Origin: Ekhidna sp964289745
GTDB taxonomy: Bacteria > Bacteroidota > Bacteroidia > Cytophagales > Cyclobacteriaceae
Direction: 5' to 3'
Assembly: GCA_964289745.1 (NCBI GenBank)
Contig: CAXYMM010000002.1
Coordinates: forward strand, 62,001-126,000
DNA: 64,000 nt
Part shown: one piece after another, positions 9,220 to 16,922 of the stretch
How positions within the stretch are numbered: the stretch's first letter is position 1
Layout: every line of letters starts with the position of its first letter
The notes under the pieces: generated by a model
What the model was told of the DNA's origin: nothing
The model's database searches: none
What the model saw: the letters and a program-made list of their open reading frames with translations, nothing else
Program-made: the position numbers and the translations under genes

Positions 9220-10743
9220 TTATTCCCACTCTATAGTTGCGGGTGGTTTAGAACTGATATCGTAAACCACACGATTTACGCCTTTTACCTGATTGATGAT
9301 TTGGTTTGATACCTTTCCCAAAAAATCATAGGGGAGATGCACCCAATCGGCGGTCATACCATCTAAACTGGTTACAGCTCGCAACGATACCACGCTTTCA
9401 TAAGTTCTCTCATCGCCCATTACTCCTACAGATTGAACAGGTAGCAACATTGCTCCCGCCTGCCATACTGAGTCGTACAGATTCTCCTCTTTCAACCCAT
9501 TGATAAATATTGCGTCTACCTCTTGTAAAATCCTCACTTTTTCCAACGTGATGTCTCCAAGTATTCTGATGCCTAACCCCGGCCCCGGAAATGGATGCCT
9601 TCCTAGAATAAAATCAGGAATGCCAAGTGTTTTTCCAACATTCCGAACTTCGTCTTTGAAAAGCGTATTAAGGGGCTCTACCACTTTTAAATTCATTTTA
9701 GCGGGTAGTCCTCCCACATTATGATGAGACTTGATGGTGACGGATGGTCCCTTAACGGATACAGACTCAATTACATCAGGGTAAATGGTTCCCTGCCCTA
9801 GCCATTTTACATCTTTTACCCGCTTAGACTCCTGATCAAACACTTCAATAAAAACGCGACCAATAATTTTTCGTTTTCTTTCAGGGTCTTTCTCCCCCAC
9901 CAGTTCTTTGTAAAATTGATCTTTTGCGTCAACCCCTTTTACATTGAGGCCAAGACCTTCATATGAACTTAGTACATTCTTATACTCGTCTTTTCTCAAA
10001 AGCCCGTTGTCTACGAAAATACAGTAGAGGTTTTTTCCGATTGCCCGATGAATGAGCATGGCCGCTACCGATGAGTCTACTCCTCCTGAAAGTCCTAATA
10101 CTACTTTTTCATTGCCAAGTTGTGCTTTGAGGGTTGCTACTGTCTCTTCTATAAAAACATTTGGAGTCCAATCTTGTGAAGCCTTACATATCTTGACGAC
10201 AAAATTTTCTAAAACGATTTTTCCGTGTTCGCTGTGAGTTACCTCTGGGTGAAATTGGATGCCATACACCTCTTTATTTGAAACTTTGTAGGCCGCCACT
10301 GGGATGCTCGAGGTATTTCCTATCAGTTCAAAATTTTCGGGCAAATGGGTAATGGTATCCCCGTGCGACATCCATACCTGAGTACCCGATTCTATTCCTT
10401 TTAAAAGTTCGTTTTCGGTATTTACAACTTTAAAATTTGCCCTACCAAACTCACGATGGTCTGATTTAGCAACTGTACCTCCGTTCTTTTTTGTCAAAAG
10501 TTGTGCCCCATAGCATATGCCTAATACAGGAATCGTTCCAAGAGCGCTCATTTCTAAGTCGGGAGAACCATAGTCTAGTACTGAACTCGGTCCCCCAGAC
10601 AAAATCACACCCTTTGTCTGTGGTGATAGTTCGAACTTGTTGAAAGGATGAATCTCACAATAGACATTTAGTTCTCTAACTCTTCTGGCAATGAGCTGTG
10701 TATATTGCGAACCAAAATCAAGGATAAGAATTTTGTCCTTCAT
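9220..10743 (-). CDS. guaA: GMP synthase (glutamine-hydrolysing)
   Basis: Catalyses XMP + glutamine + ATP to GMP. 507 residues, normal length for the single-chain enzyme. The N-terminal class I amidotransferase has the nucleophile Cys in LGICYGAQ (about residue 77) and the His/Glu pair in GIQFHPEVTHSEHG. The ATP-pyrophosphatase domain follows with the PP-loop LGLSGGVDSS, then the dimerisation domain with GRHPFPGPGLGIRILG and the C-terminal IEWE. The start is an ATG at 10743. A good -7 element (TAATTTTG on the minus strand) ends 4 bases before this ATG, so the message may be nearly leaderless. Confidence 0.98.
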   Translation of the reverse strand: MKDKILILDFGSQYTQLIARRVRELNVYCEIHPFNKFELSPQTKGVILSGGPSSVLDYGSPDLEMSALGTIPVLGICYGAQLLTKKNGGTVAKSDHREFGRANFKVVNTENELLKGIESGTQVWMSHGDTITHLPENFELIGNTSSIPVAAYKVSNKEVYGIQFHPEVTHSEHGKIVLENFVVKICKASQDWTPNVFIEETVATLKAQLGNEKVVLGLSGGVDSSVAAMLIHRAIGKNLYCIFVDNGLLRKDEYKNVLSSYEGLGLNVKGVDAKDQFYKELVGEKDPERKRKIIGRVFIEVFDQESKRVKDVKWLGQGTIYPDVIESVSVKGPSVTIKSHHNVGGLPAKMNLKVVEPLNTLFKDEVRNVGKTLGIPDFILGRHPFPGPGLGIRILGDITLEKVRILQEVDAIFINGLKEENLYDSVWQAGAMLLPVQSVGVMGDERTYESVVSLRAVTSLDGMTADWVHLPYDFLGKVSNQIINQVKGVNRVVYDISSKPPATIEWE

Positions 10744-10747
10744 TTCA

Positions 10748-10755
10748 CAAAATTA
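10748..10755 (-). promoter_or_regulatory. Probable -7 element for guaA
   Basis: Minus-strand TAATTTTG matches the Bacteroidetes TANNTTTG -7 consensus. No TTG sits 18-21 bases upstream, so the -33 part is weak. The distance to the ATG is only 4 bases. Confidence 0.4.
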
Positions 10756-10869
10756 CAGGCTTATTCTCTTTGAGCGTAAAGAATTTTTGATTGTCATAAT
10801 CTCACTTTAATATTGGAAGTAATTTCCCTTTCACACCTCTTAAATTAAATAAAAAAGCCATTTAGTAAC

Positions 10870-11523
10870 ATGAGGTATTTAATTCTGCTTCATATCATTT
10901 TTATCTGTTCAAATATTTTAGCACAAAAAGTGACCATAGCTAAACTAAAGTATGATGGTGGCGGTGACTGGTATGCTAACAAAACAGCACTCCCAAATCT
11001 TATTGAGTTTTGCAACAAAACGATTAACACCAACCTTTCTGCATCAGAAAAAGTGGTGGAAGTAGGAGACCCTGATCTTTTCCTCTACCCATTTGTTTAC
11101 ATGACGGGGCATGGTAACGTAATTTTCTCAAATACTCAGGCTGAAAATCTTCGCCAGTACTTAATCTCTGGTGGCTTCTTACACATAGATGACAATTATG
11201 GAATGGATCCATTTATAAGGGCGGAAATGAAAAAGGTGTTTCCTGAATTAGACTTCATTGAAATTCCATTCGACCATCGGATTTACCACCAAAAATACGA
11301 CTTTAATGAAGGGCTTCCCAAAATTCATGAACATGATGGCAAACCACCTCAGGGTTTTGGTCTCATCTATGAGGGAAGGCTTGTTTGCTTTTATTCATAT
11401 GAATCCGACATTGGAAATGGCTGGGAGGATCAATCAATTTACAATGACCCCGAAGAAATAAGGTTAGAAGCCCTAAAAATGGGCGCCAATCTCCTCTCTT
11501 ATGTTTTTGTTGAACCTCAATAG
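10870..11523 (+). CDS. DUF4159 family exported protein
   Basis: 217 residues from an ATG. The N-terminus (YLILLHIIFICSNILAQ) is a signal peptide. The body matches the DUF4159 pattern: TIAKLKYDGGGDWYANKTAL, a middle segment FVYMTGHGNVIFS, and the glutamine-amidotransferase-like stretch LRQYLISGGFLHIDDNYGMD, ending with GLIYEGRLVCFYSYESDIG. The family is conserved in Bacteroidetes and, in other genomes, is often found near MoxR/BatA-type or GuaA-region genes. No enzymatic activity is established. It is divergent from guaA, with a 126-base spacer between the starts. Confidence 0.8.
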   Translation: MRYLILLHIIFICSNILAQKVTIAKLKYDGGGDWYANKTALPNLIEFCNKTINTNLSASEKVVEVGDPDLFLYPFVYMTGHGNVIFSNTQAENLRQYLISGGFLHIDDNYGMDPFIRAEMKKVFPELDFIEIPFDHRIYHQKYDFNEGLPKIHEHDGKPPQGFGLIYEGRLVCFYSYESDIGNGWEDQSIYNDPEEIRLEALKMGANLLSYVFVEPQ

Positions 11524-11813
11524 AAAACGTAAGTCATTGAAGAATCCAAGGGTTTATTTAACTTGAAAAAATGCTCATTTAAAGCATTCCCACTCTTCTT
11601 TTTAAAAAGTTAAATTCTTTGAGATTTCCTGCACACCTGATATAAGATGGGAAACTTTTTCAGTTCTTAAATCCAACGTTCAACGCTATTTTAAACGCTT
11701 CTATTTTAGGGAGTTTTACAGAATCTCTGCTTGGTCAGTCTTACACGAAGAAATCGTTTAGCTCCTTTTGCATCTTCTTCTTTCTTGTACCAAACTTTAT
11801 TGTTATCATCAGA
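11524..11813. other. Intergenic spacer between convergent DUF4159 gene and lysA
   Basis: No full gene is seen in these 290 bases. On the minus strand, directly after the lysA stop and in the same frame, about 40 further codons are open (including NNKVWYKKEEDAKGAKRFLR). I do not recognise this stretch. It may be the decayed end of another gene or chance. No clear terminator hairpin was found. Confidence 0.4.
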
Positions 11814-13040
11814 TTAAACCTCATCAGGTTCTTTCTCAAATAAATTGACTGCTACTTGGGTACTCAATAGATCTTCCACCGTTTCCCTTCTTTTGATTAG
11901 GTGTAACTCTTTGTTATAAAGCAATATTTCTGAGGGGCGAGGCCTGGAATTGTAGTTGGAGGCCATAGTGGCACAATATGCACCTGCATTTTTAAAGACT
12001 AAGAAATCTCCTTTTCTTACCTCTGGTATGATTCGGTCGGATGCAAAAGAGTCTGTTTCACACACATATCCTACTACATTATATACCTTTTTTTCACCAG
12101 CGGGGTTGGAGAGGTTTTCGATGTGATGATACGCATTGTAAAACATAGGTCTTATAAGGTGATTGAACCCAGTGTCTAATCCTACAAACGTACAAGATGT
12201 GGTTTGCTTAATGAGATTGGATTTCGCTACAAAATAACCCGCATTGCTCACCATATATTTTCCTGGTTCAAACTCCAAAGTATACTCTTTCTTTTGCCGT
12301 TCACAAAAGTCGTTAAATGCCTTGCTGAATTTTTTTCCAAAAGCAGCGATATCTGTATGTAAATCTTCAGGACGATAAGCGACTTTAAAGCCACTCCCAA
12401 AATCGATGTGGGTAACCGTTTCAAATTTCTTCACCACACTGAACACCAACTCTGCGGCTTTTATAAAAATATCTGCATCGAGAATATCTGAACCCGTATG
12501 CACATGAATACCCCTTACATCAATATTCAATTTTTTAACTATTCGCTCCACATTCGGCACTTGGTGAATCGATATGCCAAATTTGGAGTCGATATGCCCT
12601 ACCGAAATATTCTGATTCCCACCTGCCATCAAGTGTGGGTTTATTCTCACGTAGAGGGGTATATCGTGATGGTTCATCCCCATATATTCCAAGGTATAAA
12701 GGTTATCGACGTTTATTTTAACACCTAGCGCAATGGCCTCTTCATACTCCTCTGTTGAAATATTATTTGGTGTGAATAGAATATCATCTGCCAAAAAACC
12801 AGCATTCAACCCAAGCTGAACCTCCTGAATAGACACACAATCTAACCCGGCCCCAAGAGACTTAAAGAGTTTAAGAATTGTTTGGTTATTAAGAGCTTTG
12901 CAGGCATAGTGCACCTTTAACTTTTCTACATTAAATGCCCGTATAAATTGTCTATAGTTTTTCATCATTTGGTTGCCATCATAGATATAAAGTGGCGAGC
13001 CATACGTTTCTGTTGCTTTTACTAAAGCTGAATTTTCCAT
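11814..13040 (-). CDS. lysA: Diaminopimelate decarboxylase
   Basis: A PLP enzyme that decarboxylates meso-diaminopimelate to L-lysine, the last step of lysine synthesis. I choose the ATG at 13040 (MENSALVKATETYGSPLYIY), giving 408 residues. The longer frame uses a TTG inside a terminator-like hairpin and is unlikely. Motifs: the PLP lysine in VHYACKALNN (about residue 48), the glycine-rich phosphate site in HIDFGSGFKV, and the CETDSFASD substrate-binding motif near the C-terminus. Upstream lie a hairpin with a U-run and a 23-codon leader ORF that may form an attenuator (see those entries). It faces the DUF4159 gene. Confidence 0.95.
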   Translation of the reverse strand: MENSALVKATETYGSPLYIYDGNQMMKNYRQFIRAFNVEKLKVHYACKALNNQTILKLFKSLGAGLDCVSIQEVQLGLNAGFLADDILFTPNNISTEEYEEAIALGVKINVDNLYTLEYMGMNHHDIPLYVRINPHLMAGGNQNISVGHIDSKFGISIHQVPNVERIVKKLNIDVRGIHVHTGSDILDADIFIKAAELVFSVVKKFETVTHIDFGSGFKVAYRPEDLHTDIAAFGKKFSKAFNDFCERQKKEYTLEFEPGKYMVSNAGYFVAKSNLIKQTTSCTFVGLDTGFNHLIRPMFYNAYHHIENLSNPAGEKKVYNVVGYVCETDSFASDRIIPEVRKGDFLVFKNAGAYCATMASNYNSRPRPSEILLYNKELHLIKRRETVEDLLSTQVAVNLFEKEPDEV

Positions 13041-13065
13041 TTTAGATTTATTTATTGTTAGGCAT

Positions 13066-13094
13066 AAAAAAAGCCGAACGCTTAGGTCCGGCTT
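13066..13094 (-). terminator. Hairpin plus U-run in the lysA leader (possible attenuator)
   Basis: On the minus strand, AAGCCGGAC and GTTCGGCTT form a 9-pair stem with one mismatch around CTAAGC, followed immediately by seven Ts. It lies 26 bases upstream of the lysA ATG and downstream of any promoter in the 450-base spacer, so it could stop transcription before lysA. The arrangement fits a regulated terminator, but it might also be the terminator of a small transcript. Confidence 0.55.
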
Positions 13095-13100
13095 CAATAT

Positions 13101-13172
13101 TCATTTAATGATTTTTTCTATCTCAAAAGCCAGACCCACAGTTATAGCTGGGGTTTTTATCTTGTTTCTCAT
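13101..13172 (-). promoter_or_regulatory. Candidate 23-residue leader ORF upstream of lysA
   Basis: A short ATG-started frame begins MRNKIKTPAITVGL and ends EIEKIIK, finishing 7 bases before the terminator hairpin. It contains four lysines, two of them near its end, where a stalled ribosome would reach the hairpin. A second small hairpin (ACCCCAG / CTGTGGGT) lies within it. The layout fits lysine-sensing transcription attenuation, but no known leader family was recognised and lysine density is modest. Confidence 0.3.
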
Positions 13173-13492
13173 TAGCTGACCTTATAAACATGGTTTAAAA
13201 ATATCACTTGGTTAGCAAAAGTGCCACTAAATCCACCAATTTATTTGTCTCCTAATGAAAGATTGAGAAAGTGTATCTAAAGGAAGAGGGTTTTCTTCAT
13301 AAGAAAACTTCTCGCTCAAGGTTGGTTAAAGGGAGCTAAGTTCCACAAGGAATTGCAACTAAAAACTGAACACGTATTCAATCAGTAAATCAATAATTGA
13401 AAGTGACTTTGACTAATCAGCACAACCAGCTAAATCAATTTTAATGAAGCTGGATCACATTTATTTAGATAAGTTAGGCCTTCAGAAAAGTA
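13173..13492. other. Non-coding spacer between hflX and the lysA leader
   Basis: About 320 bases without a convincing gene. It presumably holds the lysA promoter, since lysA reads away from the hflX end. I could not identify a clear TTG/TANNTTTG pair, nor a known riboswitch. Confidence 0.4.
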
Positions 13493-14620
13493 TCAATAAA
13501 CCGCTGGCTGGATGTAATGAGGGTATATAGTCACGTGAACCTTCTTTACTTCTTCAGCAATTAGTTCACGAAGGGCTTCACAACCTTTTCCTTTCTTGGC
13601 GCTAATATGAAAGGAAGACCTATTTGCATTCTTGTATTCTTGATTATCGGGGAGCTGATCTATTTTATTGTATACCCTAATGGTTTTAATGTTTGAAGCC
13701 CCCATTTCCATAAGGGTTTCATCCACTACCCGAATATGATCTTCATGAGATAGGTTAGAGGCGTCAATTACATGAAGTAAAATGTCGGCTTCTTTTACTT
13801 CAGCTAATGTTGATTTAAAAGATTCAATCAACTCATGTGGCAGCTTTCGAATAAAACCAACGGTATCCGAGAGAAGAAATGGAATGTGATTGAGTACAAC
13901 TTTTCTTACTGTAGAGTCGACTGTTGCAAAAAGCTCATCTTTGGCATATACTTTGTCTTTGCTAAGTAGGTTCATTAACGTGGATTTACCTGCGTTGGTG
14001 TAACCAACGAGTGCCACTCTTACTATTCCACTTCTTGATTTTCGTTGAGTATTCGATTGCTTTTCAATTTTGTCAAGTCTCTTCTTCAGCAGCGTTATCT
14101 GATCTCGAATAATTCGCCTATCGGTCTCAATTTCTTTTTCACCCGCTCCACCTCTGGTTCCAGTACCTCCTCTTTGCCTCTCAAGGTGAGTCCACAGGCG
14201 AGTGAGTCGGGGAAGCAGGTATTGAAATCGTGCAAGTTCTACCTGTGTTTTGGCTTGCGCTGTTTTCGCTCTTTTTAGAAAAATGTCGAGAATGAGAAGA
14301 CTCCGGTCATAAATTTTGACTTTAAGTTCTTTTTCTAAGTTTCGGAGCTGAGAAGGAGAGAGGTCGTCGTCAAAGATCACCACATCAATTTCATCAACTT
14401 TGCATGCCTCTTTTATTTCTTCCAACTTTCCTTTTCCTACCAAAGTTCTGGAATCTGGGCATTCTAATTTTTGGGTGAACGTGCCCAAAACATCAATCGA
14501 AAGTGTCCGAGTCAGAAACGCAAGCTCATCCATCAATTCCTGCATCCTCTCGTTAGAGGTGGATTTCTCCGCAACCAGAACTAAAAGACCCTTATCGTTT
14601 TTCTTCGCTGTTTCAATCAT
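13493..14620 (-). CDS. hflX: Ribosome-associated GTPase HflX
   Basis: 375 residues. An N-terminal HflX domain (about 1-110) is followed by a coiled region with the conserved ARFQYLLPRLTRLW and a glycine-rich RQRGGTGTRGGAGE loop. The G domain has P-loop VALVGYTNAGKST, switch/G3 DTVGFIRKLPHEL and G4 NKID. HflX binds the 50S subunit and splits stalled or heat-damaged 70S ribosomes. The C-terminal extension after the G domain is short, as is usual in Bacteroidetes. It stands alone between non-coding spacers, with an ATG start at 14620. Confidence 0.95.
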   Translation of the reverse strand: MIETAKKNDKGLLVLVAEKSTSNERMQELMDELAFLTRTLSIDVLGTFTQKLECPDSRTLVGKGKLEEIKEACKVDEIDVVIFDDDLSPSQLRNLEKELKVKIYDRSLLILDIFLKRAKTAQAKTQVELARFQYLLPRLTRLWTHLERQRGGTGTRGGAGEKEIETDRRIIRDQITLLKKRLDKIEKQSNTQRKSRSGIVRVALVGYTNAGKSTLMNLLSKDKVYAKDELFATVDSTVRKVVLNHIPFLLSDTVGFIRKLPHELIESFKSTLAEVKEADILLHVIDASNLSHEDHIRVVDETLMEMGASNIKTIRVYNKIDQLPDNQEYKNANRSSFHISAKKGKGCEALRELIAEEVKKVHVTIYPHYIQPAVY

Positions 14621-14941
14621 ATTTTATTCCAAAGTTTTGTAATAAAAACTAGCTTACAAAAGTTTATTTTCTTAATCGTTGCTAAAGAAGGGATGCATTT
14701 TTTCCAATACGCACTGGAATATTTACGATTTTAGAAAAGGGTTCGTTTATTATTTCCTAAATCGGGATTATAAGGTGCTTTTTACTCAATGGATGGATAC
14801 CCATGTCAACAAAGAGGGTAGCAACGACTCGCTGAAGCCCTTCTTTTCTGACCCGCTCAGCCCATTCGCGCTGACTCAATCGCTTGGTTTTATTGTTTTA
14901 AGCCTACTCATCAAAAAAAACCATATTTTTTTCAAATTTTT
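14621..14941. other. Non-coding spacer upstream of locus A
   Basis: About 320 bases without a recognisable gene. An open frame of 105 codons (14679-14996) gives a low-complexity product with no family resemblance and runs over the locus A promoter. The last 30 bases are A/T runs resembling those upstream of locus B. Confidence 0.5.
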
Positions 14942-14972
14942 TTGCAAATACGATCTGATACCTTTATTCTTG
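14942..14972 (+). promoter_or_regulatory. Locus A promoter
   Basis: TTG (14942-14944), 20 bases, then TATTCTTG (14965-14972), one mismatch from the Bacteroidetes TANNTTTG -7 box. The same elements at the same spacing precede locus B, and the bases between and after them are nearly identical (TTGCAAATACGATC shared). The ATG follows 36 bases after the -7 box, so the repeat tract lies inside the transcript and not in the promoter. Confidence 0.75.
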
Positions 14973-15008
14973 TATTTTAATATCTTAATCAATTAAATAA
15001 ATACCAAA

Positions 15009-16480
15009 ATGGAAAATTTAAACTTAACAAAAAGCGAAATGAAAAATTTTGAATTTGTGGATAATCAAATCAAATCAAATCAAATCAAATCAAATCAAAT
15101 CAAATCAAATCAAATCAAATCAAATCAAATCAAATCAAATCAAATCAAATCAAATCAAATCAAATCAAATCAAATCAAATCAAATCAAATCAAATCAAAT
15201 CAAATCAAATCAAATCAAATCAAATCAAATCAAAAACCTTTCTTCTCGCCGTCCTGTGCGCAGTTGCCATCTTATGGAGTTGCAAGGGCGATGATCCAGT
15301 TGACCCAGTCGACACTCAAGTAGTTGCCGACTTTACCTTTACCCAAGGCACAGCAGGGGCGGTAACCTTTAAAAACGCTTCTAAAAACGCCACTAGCTAC
15401 GCTTGGGACTTTGGCGATGGAAACAAAGCCACAGAAGAAAACCCTACCCATACCTACACGAAAGACAGCACCTATACGGTAAAACTCACCGCTACAAACA
15501 AAGACGGCTCGGCAGATAAAACCGCAACGGTGACCATCGATAATACAGTAACTACAGCACCCATTACCATCGACATAGCGGATTTGACTCAATTAGTGCT
15601 GCCGAAAAACAGCCCCAACGGCGTGGTTATTTGGAAGATTGCGGCGACCGTAGCCAATACCGATGAAACGCCCGTTTATTCGATTACGAGCCAAAACCCA
15701 GCGGGTGCTATTGGTCTGAAGGGAAATAAAATGGTAATAGCCGATACAAGCGCAGTTGATTATGCGACCAATACAGAACTCACGGGCAAAATACAGGCGA
15801 CAGTGGGGAGCGCAACGGCGACGGCAACGTTTACGATTTCCATAACAGACGGTGCGGGAATTTACATCCCCGATGCCGAATTCAAAGCAGTATTACTCAA
15901 GAATACAGCCCTCAACACCGATGAAGACAAGGAAGAAATTTCCGTAGCGGAAGCCCAAGTATATGCAGGAGCAATTGAAGTAAATAATCTAGGCATTACA
16001 GATGCGACTGGCATTGAATATTTTTCAAATGTCACTATACTTAATCTTAGAAGCAATGCTTTAAAAGCACTCAATGTTTCGAACAACACAGCACTTACTT
16101 ATCTAAATGTAGAAAGAAACGATTTAACAGACATAGATGTTTCTGACAACACTGCACTTTCTCGGCTAAGTGTAGAGTCAAACAATTTATCAGACATAGA
16201 TGTCTCTGAACTAGTAGCACTTACTCAACTTTTTGTAGCTAATAATCAATTAGCAGCCATCGATGTTTCTAACAACACAGCACTTTCTGTGCTTTGGTCA
16301 AGAAACAATACCTTAACAAGAGTTAATGTGGCAAATGGTCATAACGATAAGCTCAATAATTTAGATTTGAGAAATAACCCTAATCTAACCTGTGTGCAAG
16401 TGGATAAGATACCTTCATCTTTTCCAACTGGATGGCAATTTGATAATTCATCTGTTTTTCAAACAGACGCATGTAAGTAA
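15009..16480 (+). CDS. Phase-variable PKD-LRR surface lipoprotein, locus A (reads OFF at 33 repeat units)
   Basis: An ATG at 15009 begins a 19-codon region (MENLNLTKSEMKNFEFVDN), which runs into 33 CAAAT units (each frame encodes QIKSN). The lipoprotein frame resumes at 15233: signal KTFLLAVLCAVAILWSC with lipobox LWSC, a PKD domain with YAWDFGDG, a cadherin-like segment (PVYSITSQNPAGAI), an LRR cap, four 21-residue LRRs (NTALxxLxVxxNxLxxIDVS) and a cap ending FQTDACK. With 33 units the ATG frame leaves the tract out of phase and stops at 15323. The lipoprotein frame is closed by a TAA just before the tract and has no start before the signal. Unit numbers of remainder 2 modulo 3 (32 or 35) would join them into about 488 residues. 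The ligand is unknown. Slippage is inferred. Confidence 0.8.
15066..15230 (+). repeat. (CAAAT)33 pentanucleotide microsatellite, locus A
   Basis: 33 perfect, uninterrupted CAAAT units (165 bases), with 3-4 matching bases on either flank. No forward frame of the tract contains a stop and all read Q-I-K-S-N. A unit change moves the downstream frame by 2 bases modulo 3. Perfect long tracts of this kind are typical substrates for slipped-strand mispairing. Confidence 0.97.
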
Positions 16481-16494
16481 GATAAGCGCATCAC

Positions 16495-16536
16495 CGCCTA
16501 GGCTTCGTAGAATGGGGTCTGGGCTAGGTGTTTTTT
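16495..16536 (+). terminator. Locus A terminator
   Basis: CGCCTAG (16495-16501) pairs with CTAGGTG (16524-16530), followed by six Ts, 14 bases after the stop. The 27-base block 16484-16510 is identical to the block at 41062-41088 downstream of locus B. Confidence 0.7.
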
Positions 16537-16922
16537 CCTAAAACGGCGCGGTGCAATCGCTTCTGGGGCACACAGCAGATGTCCTGAATCACTCCCACTG
16601 GGCTCAACCGCTCAGGTTTATTTTTTTGTGGTCTATCAGAACGATACCCCATTTACAGGGATGGATATTTCTTGGCTTTGAATTCATCAGACAAAAAATT
16701 CGCTATTTAAGGTTACATTACGTTCTTTTGCTTTTTATTATAAAAAAGTCTAAAAACGGGTAGAAATCACAGCAAAAAATAATCGGGTAGATTTTCTAGG
16801 GTCAGTTGTAAAGCCGAATACTTCTTCGAAGCGGTGGAAAACTTTACACTTTAATCGCCCTTCTATTTTGTAAAAGGAGGGTAATTTGTCCAAAGGTCAT
16901 CATCAAATTTAGACATTCATTT
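16537..16922. other. Non-coding spacer between locus A and the TPR gene
   Basis: Nearly 390 bases without a recognisable gene. A second weak hairpin (CCTGA at 16583 with TCAGG at 16612, enclosing CCCACTGGG) precedes a T-rich run and may be a backup terminator. A short frame at 16551-16763 looks like chance. Confidence 0.4.

Noticed and set aside
13041..13097. Longer lysA start at the TTG at 13097
   Set aside because: It begins inside the terminator hairpin and adds residues unlike the family; the ATG at 13040 fits.
14679..14996. 105-codon frame upstream of locus A
   Set aside because: It crosses the conserved promoter and has no recognisable features.
15063..15234. Programmed ribosomal frameshifting across the tract instead of phase variation
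   Set aside because: No slippery heptamer with downstream structure is evident, and tract length differs between paralogues; not excluded but less likely.
15009..15323. 104-residue QIKSN-repeat protein as a gene in its own right
   Set aside because: Its downstream part is the lipoprotein sequence read out of frame, and homology with locus B shows it is the OFF product of a longer gene.
16551..16763. 70-codon frame after locus A
   Set aside because: Lies in a terminator-rich spacer with low-quality codon content and no family resemblance.
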